Position numbers and translations under genes: made by a program. Of a DNA stretch of 64,000 bases, positions 1 to 9,449 are shown in pieces (position 1 is the first letter of the stretch; each line of letters starts with the position of its first letter). This stretch comes from Microbacterium sp. (GTDB taxonomy: Bacteria; Actinomycetota; Actinomycetes; Actinomycetales; Microbacteriaceae): positions 62,001-126,000 of the forward strand of contig QFPM01000002.1 in the NCBI GenBank assembly GCA_003248655.1, read 5' to 3'. The notes beneath the pieces are model-generated. The model was not told where the DNA came from. It saw only the letters and a list, made by a program, of their open reading frames with translations, and made no database searches.

Positions 1-1448
<1,448 letters not shown>

Positions 1449-1474
1449 CAGGTGCGCGCCGGTAGGCTGGCGGG

Positions 1475-1852
1475 GTGATCGTCGGTATCGGCGTCGACCT
1501 CGTCGACATCCCGCGGTTCGAGCGGTCGATCGAGCGCACGCCGCGCCTGCTCGAGCGGCTGTTCGCGCCGCGCGAGCGCGCGCTCAAGCCCCACTCGCTC
1601 GCCGCGCGCTACGCCGCGAAGGAGGCGCTGATCAAAGCGCTCGGCGGCTCGGACGGCATCCATTGGACCGATATCGAGGTCGCGGCCGAGCCGGGCGGGC
1701 GGCCCATCTTCGCGCTGTCGGGTGAGACGGATGCCACGGTCGCCGGCCGCGGCATCACGGCGCTCCACCTGTCGCTCAGCCACGACGCGGGGCTCGCGAC
1801 CGCGTACGTCGTGGCAGAGGGTTTGGACGGCAACGGCGAGGTCGCACCGTGA
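1475..1852 (+). CDS. acpS: Holo-[acyl-carrier-protein] synthase
   Basis: Transfers 4'-phosphopantetheine from CoA to the serine of apo-ACP, activating fatty-acid synthesis. The 125-residue length is normal for AcpS. The N-terminus reads IVGIGVDLVDIPRF (Mg2+-binding Asp) and the second family motif FAAKEALIKALG is seen as YAAKEALIKALGG. The GTG start is chosen because it begins at the conserved MIVGIG sequence and sits 6 bases after a TAGGCT hexamer (1463-1468), which suggests a leaderless transcript. The stop overlaps the GTG of alr by four bases (GTGA), so the two are translationally coupled. Confidence 0.95.
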   Translation: MIVGIGVDLVDIPRFERSIERTPRLLERLFAPRERALKPHSLAARYAAKEALIKALGGSDGIHWTDIEVAAEPGGRPIFALSGETDATVAGRGITALHLSLSHDAGLATAYVVAEGLDGNGEVAP

Positions 1853-2973
1853 GCCGACTGCCCGCCGGGGTCATGCGCGAAGCGCTCATCGACACGTCCG
1901 CGATCACGGAGAACGTGCGGCACCTGCGGGCCCTCACCGGGTCGGAGGTCATCGCGGTCGTCAAGGCCGACGGATACGGCCACGGGGCCGTGCGGTCGGC
2001 CGCGGCGGCGCTCGCGGGGGGAGCGGGGCGGCTCGGCGTCGCTGACATCGGCGAAGCGATCGCGTTGCGCCGGGCGGGCATCGACGCGCCGATCCTCGCG
2101 TGGCTACACGCGCCGGGGGCCTCGTTTGCCGAGGCCGCGGGGTACGGCATCGAGCTGGGCATCTCGAGCTTCGATCAGCTGCTCGCGGCCGCCGCCGCGG
2201 CATCCGCCGAGCGCGCCGTCGCGGTGCACCTGAAGGTCGAGACGGGACTCGCCCGCAACGGCATCGCACCCGGCGACCTGCCCGTCGTGTTCGCCGAAGC
2301 GGCGCGGCTCGAGCGCATCGGAAAGCTCCGCGTCGTCGGCATCTTCAGTCACCTCTCGAACACGAGCGAGGCGGATGACCGCGCCGCGCTCGCCCGCTTC
2401 CAGCAGGCACTCGCGCTTGCCGCGACGCACGGGCTCACGCCGCACGTGCGGCACCTCGCGGCATCCCACGCGGCGATCGCGTTGCCCGAGGCGAGGTTCG
2501 GGTGCGTCCGGCTCGGCATCGCGATCTACGGGCTGTCGCCGTTCGCTGACCGCACCTCGGCGGACCTGGCGCTCCGGCCCGCGATGACGCTGCGCGGCGC
2601 GGTCGCCGCCGTGCGGCGCGTGCCGGCCGGGCAGGGCGTGTCGTACGGGTACCTGCACCGCACGGGCCGCGAGAGCACCCTCGCGCTCGTGCCCCTCGGC
2701 TATGCCGACGGGGTGCCGCGCGCGGCATCCGGGTCGGCGGCCGTTCGCATCGGCGGCCAGACGTTTCCCGTCGCGGGGCGCATCGCGATGGACCAGTTCG
2801 TCGTCGACGTCGGCGAGCTGCCCGTCGCGGTGGGTGACGAAGCCGTGCTCTTCGGCGACCCGACGCTCGGTGCACCGCCCGTCGAGGCGTGGGCGGATGC
2901 CGCCGGCACCATCAACTACGAGATCGTCACCCGCATCGGGCCGCGCGTGCCGCGTCGGGAGGTCGGGCGGTGA
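1849..2973 (+). CDS. alr: Alanine racemase
   Basis: PLP enzyme that interconverts L- and D-alanine for peptidoglycan precursors. The PLP lysine is K39 in AVVKADGYGHG. The second catalytic base, a tyrosine, is about Y266 in GQGVSYG. The 374-residue length fits the family: an N-terminal TIM-like barrel and a C-terminal beta domain with AMDQFVVDVG. The GTG start overlaps acpS by four bases. The following gap (2974-3094) contains a long inverted repeat before tsaE. The gene order alr-tsaE-tsaB-rimI-tsaD is common in actinobacteria. Confidence 0.95.
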   Translation: MSRLPAGVMREALIDTSAITENVRHLRALTGSEVIAVVKADGYGHGAVRSAAAALAGGAGRLGVADIGEAIALRRAGIDAPILAWLHAPGASFAEAAGYGIELGISSFDQLLAAAAAASAERAVAVHLKVETGLARNGIAPGDLPVVFAEAARLERIGKLRVVGIFSHLSNTSEADDRAALARFQQALALAATHGLTPHVRHLAASHAAIALPEARFGCVRLGIAIYGLSPFADRTSADLALRPAMTLRGAVAAVRRVPAGQGVSYGYLHRTGRESTLALVPLGYADGVPRAASGSAAVRIGGQTFPVAGRIAMDQFVVDVGELPVAVGDEAVLFGDPTLGAPPVEAWADAAGTINYEIVTRIGPRVPRREVGR

Positions 2974-2985
2974 CCCGGTCCTTGC

Positions 2986-3083
2986 GTACCGTGTGCAGGA
3001 TCAGCTCCGCCGCGGGCTCTGGTGAACCCCGGATTTCCGGGGGCCCCGCGCCCGCGCGGGCGAGTCGGTCCTGCAAACGGTAC
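2986..3083. repeat. Long intergenic inverted repeat between alr and tsaE
   Basis: A 15-base arm, GTACCGTGTGCAGGA (2986-3000), is mirrored by TCCTGCAAACGGTAC (3069-3083) with one mismatch. The 68-base interior holds a perfect hairpin, CCCCGGA-TT-TCCGGGG (3027-3042), and a GC-only stretch. It lies between two co-oriented genes, so it may act as an attenuator or terminator, or be a REP-like element. Function is inferred only. Confidence 0.6.
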
Positions 3084-3094
3084 AGGGGTAACGC

Positions 3095-3595
3095 GTGACC
3101 GGCCTCGACGCGTTCGTCGGCGAGCGGGAGGTCACCTCGCCGGAGGCGATGGAACAGCTCGGGCGCGAGTTGGGAGCGGCGCTGCGCGGGGGTGACCTCG
3201 TCGTGCTCACCGGGCCGCTCGGCGCGGGCAAGACGACGCTCACCCGCGGGATCGCGGCAGCGCTCGACGTCCGCGGCCGGGTGCAGAGCCCGACGTTCGT
3301 GATCGCGCGGACGCATCCGTCGCTCGTCGAGGGCCCCTCCCTCGTGCACGTGGACGCCTACCGCCTCGGCACCGACGGCGAGCTCGACGACCTCGACATC
3401 GACTTCGCGCGGTCGGTCGTCGTCGCCGAGTGGGCGGCACCCTTCGCCACGGCCGTCGCCGACACGTGGTGGGAGGTCGAGATCGACCGCGAGTGGAACG
3501 GTCGCGGCGTCGACACCGCCTGCGGCGGGTTCTCGCACGGCGAAGACCTGGATGCCGAGACGCCCCGGCTCGTCCGGATCAGCCGCCGGCCCTGA
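3095..3595 (+). CDS. tsaE: tRNA t6A biosynthesis ATPase TsaE
   Basis: P-loop ATPase that drives the TsaB-TsaD complex making N6-threonylcarbamoyladenosine on ANN-reading tRNAs. Walker A is GPLGAGKTT (G40-T47, Lys46), followed by the family's SPTFVI and the HVDAYRL segment that completes the nucleotide site. At 166 residues it is slightly longer than the usual 140-155; the extra residues are a C-terminal tail with no recognised motif. A GTG start opens directly after the inverted repeat at 2986-3083. tsaB, rimI and tsaD follow on the same strand. Confidence 0.93.
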   Translation: MTGLDAFVGEREVTSPEAMEQLGRELGAALRGGDLVVLTGPLGAGKTTLTRGIAAALDVRGRVQSPTFVIARTHPSLVEGPSLVHVDAYRLGTDGELDDLDIDFARSVVVAEWAAPFATAVADTWWEVEIDREWNGRGVDTACGGFSHGEDLDAETPRLVRISRRP

Positions 3596-3603
3596 GCGCG
3601 AGG

Positions 3604-3636
3604 CGTTTCGACTCGGCCTTCGGCCCTCGCTCAACG
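3604..3636. repeat. REP-like palindrome
   Basis: An imperfect palindrome between tsaE and tsaB, starting with GTTTCGACTCGGCC and ending with CCTCGCTCAACG around a CTTCGG loop. It resembles the elements at 7757, 21077 and 56822, which also pair a TTCGA/TCGATAC arm with a CTCAACC or CTCGATCACC arm. Short and degenerate, so family membership is tentative. Confidence 0.45.
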
Positions 3637-3692
3637 CGCGGTGGCTTGAGCACTCGGCTCGCCGCACCGCCGCGCCGCGTACGCTGGAGGGC

Positions 3693-4373
3693 GTGATCCT
3701 CGGCATCGACACCTCGCTCGGCACGGCCGTCGCCGTCGTCGAAGCCGACGGAGTGGTGCGGTCCGAGGCATCCAGCGACAACCCGCTCGGGCACGCCGAG
3801 GCGATCGGCACCCTGCTGCAGACCGCGCTCGCGGATGCCGCGCGCGGACCGATCGGGCAGACATCCGCCGCCGAGCCGGTCACCCTGACGCACGTCGCCG
3901 CGGGCATGGGACCGGGGCCGTTCACGGGCCTGCGCGTCGGGATCGCCGCCGCGCGGGCGTTCGCGCTCGCGCGCGACCTGCCCGTCGTCGCGGTCCCGAG
4001 CCACGACGCGGCGGCGCTCGCGGTCATCCTCGGGGCAGCCCTCGCCGACCCGTTCGGCGACGATGAACGCTTCGCGATCGTGACGGATGCCCGCCGCCGC
4101 GAGTTCGCGTATTCGATCTACGACGGCATCGACGACGACGGCATCCCGCTCCGGGTCGAGGGGCCGGCGCTGGTGCCGCGCGACGCGATCGACGCCGTGC
4201 TCGCCGACCACGGCGCGCGCCGCCACGACGTCACCGCGATCTCGGCGGCGATGATCGGGGCGCTCGCCGCGCGCGCCGTCGCGGCCGGCCGCACGCTCAC
4301 CGGCCCCGAACCGTTGTACCTGCGCGCGCCCGATGTCACGCTCCCCGCCGGCCCGAAGCGGGTGAGCGCATGA
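3693..4373 (+). CDS. tsaB: tRNA t6A biosynthesis protein TsaB
   Basis: Inactive paralogue and scaffold of TsaD in the t6A complex, ASKHA fold. The N-terminus ILGIDTSLGTAVAVVEADG and the GMGPGPFTGLRVGIAAARAF segment are diagnostic. The frame stays open upstream to about 3552, but the GTG at 3693 is preferred: it begins the conserved MILGIDTS, has GGAGGG just before it, and sits 7 bases after a TACGCT hexamer (3680-3685). The 226-residue length is normal. It overlaps rimI by ATGA. Confidence 0.93.
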   Translation: MILGIDTSLGTAVAVVEADGVVRSEASSDNPLGHAEAIGTLLQTALADAARGPIGQTSAAEPVTLTHVAAGMGPGPFTGLRVGIAAARAFALARDLPVVAVPSHDAAALAVILGAALADPFGDDERFAIVTDARRREFAYSIYDGIDDDGIPLRVEGPALVPRDAIDAVLADHGARRHDVTAISAAMIGALAARAVAAGRTLTGPEPLYLRAPDVTLPAGPKRVSA

Positions 4374-4867
4374 GCCTCCGCGCCGCGACCCCCGGCGACC
4401 TGGCCGCGATCATGGGGATCGAGCGGGCATCCTTCCCCACGGATGCCTGGAGCGACGCCATGATGCGCGAAGAGCTCGCCTCGCCGCACGGGGCGTACGT
4501 CGTCGACGTCGAGGCGGGGCGCATCGTCGGCTACGGTGGCGTGCGCGCGGTGCGCGGCGGCGCGGATGCCGACATCCAGACCATCGCGATCGCGGACGCC
4601 GCGCGGGGCCGGGGTCGGGGGCGGACGCTCCTGCACGCACTGATCGAGGCGGCGCACGCGCGCGGCGCGCGGGAGCTGTTCCTCGAGGTGCGCGCCGACA
4701 ACCCCGTCGCGGCCGGCCTCTACGCCTCGGAGGGCTTCGCCGAGATCGGCCGCCGCCCCCGCTACTACCAGCCCGACGACGTCGACGCCGTCGTCATGAA
4801 GCTCGACCTCGGCGCGTGGGCCGCGGCTCGGGCATCCGACCCCGCCGATGCGGGAGCATGCACGTGA
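4370..4867 (+). CDS. rimI: Ribosomal protein alanine N-acetyltransferase RimI
   Basis: GNAT acetyltransferase; family members acetylate the N-terminal Ala of ribosomal protein bS18, and in actinobacteria the specificity is broader or unknown. The protein has 165 residues. The acetyl-CoA loop is ARGRGRGRTLL, and the C-terminal half LEVRADNPVAAGLYASEGF is the standard GNAT motif B. Four-base overlap with tsaB and a GTGA overlap with tsaD put it inside the t6A operon, as in many bacteria. Confidence 0.92.
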   Translation: MSLRAATPGDLAAIMGIERASFPTDAWSDAMMREELASPHGAYVVDVEAGRIVGYGGVRAVRGGADADIQTIAIADAARGRGRGRTLLHALIEAAHARGARELFLEVRADNPVAAGLYASEGFAEIGRRPRYYQPDDVDAVVMKLDLGAWAAARASDPADAGACT

Positions 4868-5964
4868 GCGCCGCCGAACCCCTCGTGCTCGGCATCGAGA
4901 CGAGCTGCGACGAGACCGGCATCGGGATCGTCCGCGGCCGGACCCTCCTCAGCAACACGATCGCGAGCTCGATGGACGAGCACGCGCGGTACGGGGGAGT
5001 CGTGCCCGAGGTCGCGGCGCGCGCGCACCTTGAGGCGCTGCAGCCCGCGATCGAGGCCGCCGTCGCGGAGGCGGGTATCGCGCTGGATGACCTGGATGCC
5101 GTCGCCGTCACGAGCGGGCCGGGTCTCGCGGGCGCCCTCATGGTCGGCGTCGGCGCCGCGAAGGCCCTCGCGGTCGGGCTCGGCACGCCGCTGTACGCCG
5201 TCAACCACCTCGTCGGGCACATCGCCGCCGACCTTCTCGCGGGCGACCAGGTCGAGTACCCGACGATCGCGCTGCTCGTGAGCGGCGGGCACACCTCGCT
5301 CCTGCTCGTGCGCGATCTCGTCTCGGATGTCGAGCTGCTCGGCGAGACCGTCGATGACGCGGCGGGCGAGGCGTTCGACAAGATCGCCCGCATCCTGGGC
5401 CTTCCCTACCCCGGCGGCCCCGAGATCGACCGGGCCGCCGCAACCGGCGACCCGACCGCGATCCGCTTTCCGCGCGGCTTGTCGCGGGCATCCGACATGG
5501 CCGAGCATCGCTACGACTTCTCGTTCTCGGGGCTGAAGACCGCCGTCGCGCGGTGGGTCGAGCAGGCCGAGGCCACGGGCGCCGAGGTGTCGGTGCCCGA
5601 TGTCGCCGCGTCGTTCCGCGAAGCCGTCGTCGACGTGCTCGTGACGAAGGCTCTGGATGCCTGCGAGCGCCACGGCGTGCCGCGACTGCTGCTCGGCGGG
5701 GGCGTCATCGCCAACCGGCGCCTGCGCGAGGTCGCGCTCGCGCGCGCGGCGGAGGCGGGGGTCGCGGTGCGCATCCCGCCGCTGAGCCTCTGCACCGACA
5801 ATGGGGCGATGATCGCGGCGCTCGCGGCGCAGCTCATCTCGAGCGGCCGGCGGCCCTCGACGCTCGCATTCGGCGCCGATTCGACCCTGCCGGTCACCGA
5901 GATCCAGGTGGCGGAGTCGGTCGACACCGACGCGCCGGATGCCATCTGGGCGGGTGCGCGATGA
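4864..5964 (+). CDS. tsaD: tRNA N6-adenosine threonylcarbamoyltransferase TsaD
   Basis: Transfers the threonylcarbamoyl group to A37 of ANN-decoding tRNAs; Kae1/Qri7 family, Fe/Zn-dependent. The N-terminus LGIETSCDETG and YGGVVPEVAARAH are diagnostic. The metal-binding H-x3-H is in NHLVGH, followed by LLVSGGHTSLL and the C-terminal CTDNGAMIA. The GTG at 4864 is preferred to the ATG at 4858, since GGAG (4853-4856) then lies 7 bases upstream and the start overlaps rimI by GTGA. This gives 366 residues. The stop overlaps the next small gene. Confidence 0.95.
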   Translation: MSAAEPLVLGIETSCDETGIGIVRGRTLLSNTIASSMDEHARYGGVVPEVAARAHLEALQPAIEAAVAEAGIALDDLDAVAVTSGPGLAGALMVGVGAAKALAVGLGTPLYAVNHLVGHIAADLLAGDQVEYPTIALLVSGGHTSLLLVRDLVSDVELLGETVDDAAGEAFDKIARILGLPYPGGPEIDRAAATGDPTAIRFPRGLSRASDMAEHRYDFSFSGLKTAVARWVEQAEATGAEVSVPDVAASFREAVVDVLVTKALDACERHGVPRLLLGGGVIANRRLREVALARAAEAGVAVRIPPLSLCTDNGAMIAALAAQLISSGRRPSTLAFGADSTLPVTEIQVAESVDTDAPDAIWAGAR

Positions 5965-6440
5965 CCGACTCGACCCCGCGTCGCGCGCGACGACCACCTC
6001 AGGCCGAAGAGGCTGCGGCGCCGATCTCGCGTCCGCCGCTGATCGAGCCCACCTCGGACGACATCGCCGATGCGGCCACCGCGGTGCTCCCCGGCGAGCA
6101 CCGCGGCGGATTCCAGCGCGAGCTGACCGAGCCGGTGCCGATCGCGGTGACCGTGCGCCCCGAGGAGGCGTGGGAGCCACAGCCCGCCGAGGCGCCACCG
6201 CTGCCGCGCAGCGGCTGGTGGGCGCTGACGTTCGGCATCCTGGGTCTGATCGTTTCGTTCCTCGTCGGCTGGGGCTTCCTGATCGGCCTCATCGGCGCGG
6301 GGCTCGCGATCGCGGCGCTACGCCGCCCGTGGGAGTCGCGCGCGGTCGCGGTGTGGGCGCTGTGCCTGAGCGTCGTCTCGCTCGTCTACAGCGCCGGCTG
6401 GCTGTGGTGGGCATCCACTCAGGGCCCGCTCTTCGGCTGA
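5961..6440 (+). CDS. Small membrane protein of unknown function
   Basis: 159 residues. The first ~85 residues are soluble and rich in Pro, Ala, Glu and Arg (starting MTDSTPRRARRPPQAEEA). Two or three hydrophobic segments follow: WWALTFGILGLIVSF with VGWGFLIGLIGAGLAIAAL, then AVWALCLSVVSLVYSAGWLW. It resembles DUF4190-type two-helix proteins in outline only. The ATG overlaps the tsaD stop by four bases, so it is probably the last gene of the t6A operon. Its job is unknown. Confidence 0.75.
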   Translation: MTDSTPRRARRPPQAEEAAAPISRPPLIEPTSDDIADAATAVLPGEHRGGFQRELTEPVPIAVTVRPEEAWEPQPAEAPPLPRSGWWALTFGILGLIVSFLVGWGFLIGLIGAGLAIAALRRPWESRAVAVWALCLSVVSLVYSAGWLWWASTQGPLFG

Positions 6441-6452
6441 CGCCCGCCACTT

Positions 6453-6530
6453 CTCCGCGAGACCGCCTCTGTGCGTCGAGATGCGCGTTCATGCACGTAC
6501 ATCTCGACGCACAAACCGGGTCTCGCGGAG
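6453..6530. repeat. Long inverted repeat between convergent genes
   Basis: Two 31-base arms (6453-6483 and 6500-6530) pair through CTCCGCGAGACC (12 bases) and TGTGCGTCGAGATG (14 bases), interrupted by a 5-base internal bubble, around a 16-base loop. It fills nearly all the gap between a + gene and a - gene that converge, so it can act as a two-way terminator. Its length and bubble also match the other long intergenic repeats in the window. Confidence 0.7.
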
Positions 6531-6539
6531 GGGAGGGGG

Positions 6540-7724
6540 TCAGGCGCGGTCGGCCAGCAGCGTCAGGCGGCGGGAGCCGACGCGGGTCAGGATCAGCGTC
6601 GCCGACTCGGGGCCGCGGAGGGCGAGGCGCTTGCGCAGGGCGGCGGGGTCGACGTCGACCCCGCGCTTCTTGATCTCGAGCGTCCCGATGCCCCGCTCGC
6701 GCAGCGCCCGCCCGAGCGCCTTGACGTCGCTCGGCAGCTGCTCGCGCACCCGGAACGACTGCACGAACGGAGTGCCCGCCGCGGCATCCGAAGTGAGGTA
6801 CGCGATCTTCGGGTCGAGCATGCCGGCATCCAGCTGTCGCGCGACCTCGCCGATGAGGCGAGCGCGGATGACGGCGCCCTCGGGCTCGTGCAGGTATTCG
6901 CCGAGCGCGCGCACGGGCGCGTCATCGGTGTCGGCCTCCGCGGTGAGCTCGGCCGCCGCGCCCCCGCGGATGACGAGCGCCGCCCGCCGCACGCCGGGAC
7001 GGGCGAGGATGCCGGTCCACAGCACGAGTTCGATCGTCGAGCCGTCGACCGAGATCCACTGCGCCTCGACGCCCTCCGGAATCAGCGTGCGGTCGAACGC
7101 GGGCCCGAGCTTGATGCCCGCGGGAAGGCGTGAGGCGAGCGCGAACACCCAGTCGAGCGGCGGCGACCACTCGCCCGCGCCGACGCGCGTGGTCTCGTCG
7201 TGGCCGGCCGTGCGGCGCGCGGGGTCGAGCCACACGGCATCCGCCTCGATCTCGACATCCTCGGCGCGCGCGTGACGCACCCGCGCCGCGTCGCCGAACG
7301 GAGCGAGGTTGTACGCGGCGAGGGCGGCGGTCACCTCGTCGGCCTCGACGGCGTCGACCTCGAGACCGAGTCCCGCGAACGCGAGCGCATCGCCGCCGAT
7401 TCCGCAGCCGAGGTCCGCGACCCGGCGGATGCCGGCATCCCGAAAGCGCCCCGCGTGGCGCGCGCCGATCTCGAGCCGCGTCGACTGCTCGAGTCCCGCG
7501 CGGGTGAACAGCATGCGGTCCGCGAACTCGCCGAACTTCGCCCGCGCGCGGGTGCGCAGGCGCGCCTGGCCGACGGCGGCCGAGACGAGGTCGGGCGAGA
7601 GCCCCGCCGCCCGCAGGCGCGAGACGGCCGCGGCGACGTCGTCGGTGGATGCCAGCTCGCCCAGCTCATCGACGAGCCGCAGCCCCTCCGGCGTGAGCAG
7701 CGCGGTCAGCTCGGCGAGGTCCAT
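6540..7724 (-). CDS. Class I SAM-dependent methyltransferase with THUMP-like domain
   Basis: 394 residues. A helical N-terminal part (about 1-95) is followed by a Rossmann methyltransferase core: motif I VADLGCGIGGDALAFA near residue 105, then an acidic VDAVEAD strand and a catalytic-loop-like WLDPARR. A C-terminal THUMP-like part ends in TLILTRVGSRRLTLL. The family is widespread in actinobacteria; the substrate, probably RNA, is not established. The ATG sits 6 bases after TAGGCT (complement of 7731-7736), suggesting a leaderless message. It is a single gene, convergent with the t6A operon and divergent from groES. Confidence 0.82.
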   Translation of the reverse strand: MDLAELTALLTPEGLRLVDELGELASTDDVAAAVSRLRAAGLSPDLVSAAVGQARLRTRARAKFGEFADRMLFTRAGLEQSTRLEIGARHAGRFRDAGIRRVADLGCGIGGDALAFAGLGLEVDAVEADEVTAALAAYNLAPFGDAARVRHARAEDVEIEADAVWLDPARRTAGHDETTRVGAGEWSPPLDWVFALASRLPAGIKLGPAFDRTLIPEGVEAQWISVDGSTIELVLWTGILARPGVRRAALVIRGGAAAELTAEADTDDAPVRALGEYLHEPEGAVIRARLIGEVARQLDAGMLDPKIAYLTSDAAAGTPFVQSFRVREQLPSDVKALGRALRERGIGTLEIKKRGVDVDPAALRKRLALRGPESATLILTRVGSRRLTLLADRA

Positions 7725-7756
7725 TCGCCCAGCCTAGGGTTCCCGGTGGTGGGGAT

Positions 7757-7797
7757 GATCTCGATACACCGGCGCTACGCGCCGGCACTCGATCACC
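7757..7797. repeat. REP-like palindrome, copy near groES
   Basis: A 41-base palindromic element: GATCTCGATACACC, the hairpin core GGCGCTACGCGCC, then GGCACTCGATCACC. A near-identical copy lies in reverse orientation at 56822-56860 between sucC and sucD, differing mainly by two bases missing in the core. Related elements are at 21077 and 3604. Confidence 0.7.
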
Positions 7798-7810
7798 AGG
7801 GGACACAGAG

Positions 7811-7837
7811 TTGGCACTCGCGTTGCATGAGTGCCAG
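7811..7837. promoter_or_regulatory. CIRCE-type operator, upstream copy
   Basis: TTGGCACTC, nine bases, GAGTGCCAG: the CIRCE layout (9-9-9), differing from the consensus TTAGCACTC-N9-GAGTGCTAA at one position in each arm. It covers the -35 region of the groES promoter. HrcA is the known CIRCE repressor. Confidence 0.75.
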
Positions 7838-7851
7838 CCGCGCTCTAGACT
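7823..7851 (+). promoter_or_regulatory. groES promoter
   Basis: -35 TTGCAT (7823-7828), a 17-base spacer and -10 TAGACT (7846-7851). The predicted transcript start falls inside the second CIRCE at 7856. The -35 box lies within the first operator, so a repressor on either site would block RNA polymerase. Confidence 0.6.
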
Positions 7852-7855
7852 TGCG

Positions 7856-7882
7856 TTAGCACTCCACCCCTGTGGGTGCTAA
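7856..7882. promoter_or_regulatory. CIRCE operator (HrcA box)
   Basis: TTAGCACTC, nine bases, GGGTGCTAA: matches the CIRCE consensus at 17 of 18 arm positions. It lies 41 bases before the groES start codon, as expected for heat-shock control by HrcA. Confidence 0.88.
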
Positions 7883-7923
7883 CGAGTCTTGAAGCATCAC
7901 GCCAAGCCAGAAAGAGGTAAACC

Positions 7924-8220
7924 GTGTCGGTTTCCATCAAGCCGCTCGAGGACCGCATCGTCATCAAGCAGGTCGAGGCCGAGCAGGTCACGTCCAGCGG
8001 TCTCGTCATCCCCGACACCGCCAAGGAGAAGCCCCAGGAGGGTGAAGTCGTGGCGGTTGGCCCCGGTCGCATCGACGACAACGGCAACCGCGTTCCGCTC
8101 GACGTCGCCGTGGGCGACCGCGTGCTCTACAGCAAGTACGGCGGCACCGAGGTGAAGTTCGGCGGCGACGAGTACCTCGTCCTGTCCGCTCGCGACGTCC
8201 TGGCGGTCGTCGTCCGCTGA
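7924..8220 (+). CDS. groES: Co-chaperonin GroES
   Basis: Ten-kilodalton lid of the GroEL folding chamber, cytoplasmic. The 98 residues match the family: IKPLEDRIVIKQ at the N-terminus, the mobile loop near TSSGLVIPDTAKEKPQ, and the conserved GEVVAVGPG and GDRVLYSKYGGTEVK. A GTG start follows AAAGAGG. Expression is evidently heat-inducible through the two CIRCE elements upstream. No groEL follows; a strong terminator and rarD come next, so the chaperonin must be encoded elsewhere, as is common in this group. Confidence 0.97.
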   Translation: MSVSIKPLEDRIVIKQVEAEQVTSSGLVIPDTAKEKPQEGEVVAVGPGRIDDNGNRVPLDVAVGDRVLYSKYGGTEVKFGGDEYLVLSARDVLAVVVR

Positions 8221-8256
8221 TCCCCGCGCGCTCCCCAGCGCAACAGAGAAACACCA

Positions 8257-8286
8257 GAGAAGCCCCCGGTTCGCCGGGGGCTTCTC
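8257..8286 (+). terminator. Terminator of groES
   Basis: A perfect 13-base-pair stem, GAGAAGCCCCCGG / CCGGGGGCTTCTC, with a TTCG tetraloop, 36 bases after the groES stop. There is no clear T-tract, as is usual in high-GC actinobacteria. Confidence 0.85.
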
Positions 8287-8372
8287 GCGTTGGCAGGATG
8301 TCGGCGACGAACGGCAGGATGCCGGGCCCTCCGCGACCCCGTGGGCGTCATGACCGTTCTAGGCTTTGTCTC

Positions 8373-9305
8373 ATGACACCCGAGGAGTCCGCCCGCGAAG
8401 AGACCCTCGGCGGGTTCTACGCGTTCGGCGCGTACTTCCTCTGGGGCTTCCTGCCGCTGTACTTTCTGACGCTCAGCCCCACCGGCCCGTGGGAGCTCGT
8501 CGCGTGGCGCATCCTCTTCTCGCTGCTGTTCTGCGCGCTCCTGCTCACCGTCACCCGCACGTGGCCGAAGCTCCTCGCGATCCTGCGCAACAAGCGGCTC
8601 GTGTTCTGGACGATCATCGCGGGCCTGCTCATCTACGTGAACTGGCAGGTCTTCCTCATCGGCATCCTGACGGGACACGTCATCGAGGGGAGCCTCGGCT
8701 ACTTCATCAACCCGATCGTGACGGTGCTGCTGGGCGTGCTGGTGCTCGGCGAGCGACTGCGCGCCGCTCAGTGGGTCGCGATCGCGATCGCCGCGATCGC
8801 CGTCGGGGTGATCATCATCGGCTACGGATCGTTCCCGTGGATCGCGCTGACCCTCGCGGCATCCTTCGGCACGTACGGCCTCGTCAAGAAGCAGATCGGT
8901 CCCGAAGTGGATGCCATCAGCGGACTCACGCTCGAATCGCTCTGGCTCACGCCGATCGCGATCGTGCAGGTGGTCGTCGTCGCGATGACGACGGGGCTGA
9001 CGATCGGCACGGCAGGTGCGGGCCACGCGGTGCTGCTCGTCCTCGCGGGGGCGGTCACCGCCATTCCGCTGCTGCTGTTCGCGGCGGGCGCGCGCCGCGC
9101 GCCGCTGACCCTCATCGGCATGCTGCAGTTCGTCGCACCGATCATGCAGTTCCTCACCGGCTGGCTCATCATGCACGAGCCGATGCCCCTCGAGCGGTGG
9201 GTCGGATTTGGCCTCGTCTGGGTCGCGCTCGCGGTGCTCACGGTCGACTCTCTCCAGCACGCGCGCCGCTCGCGCGCGCCCCGTGCGATAGGCGACATCG
9301 TCTGA
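8373..9305 (+). CDS. rarD: EamA-family transporter RarD
   Basis: Predicted drug/metabolite transporter of the inner membrane with ten transmembrane helices, 310 residues. The RarD signature is present: GFYAFGAYFLWGFLPLYF at the N-terminus, NWQVFLIGILTGHVIEGSLG and YFINPIVTVLLGVLVLGERL. RarD's substrate is not established. The ATG at 8373 is chosen over an upstream in-frame ATG because TAGGCT (8360-8365) ends 7 bases before it and homologues begin here. It is monocistronic between the groES terminator and livK. Confidence 0.9.
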   Translation: MTPEESAREETLGGFYAFGAYFLWGFLPLYFLTLSPTGPWELVAWRILFSLLFCALLLTVTRTWPKLLAILRNKRLVFWTIIAGLLIYVNWQVFLIGILTGHVIEGSLGYFINPIVTVLLGVLVLGERLRAAQWVAIAIAAIAVGVIIIGYGSFPWIALTLAASFGTYGLVKKQIGPEVDAISGLTLESLWLTPIAIVQVVVVAMTTGLTIGTAGAGHAVLLVLAGAVTAIPLLLFAAGARRAPLTLIGMLQFVAPIMQFLTGWLIMHEPMPLERWVGFGLVWVALAVLTVDSLQHARRSRAPRAIGDIV

Positions 9306-9449
9306 CCGCGACGACCGTTATCGCACCGTGACCGACACGTGACACACCGTTAACGCATTGCAACATTGCTGAGACCGCGAGGCGGTTAGGTTTGACGCAC
9401 TGGAGCGGCCTCCCGAGGTGGCCCGTGTTCAAAGAAAGCAAGGAGCAAC

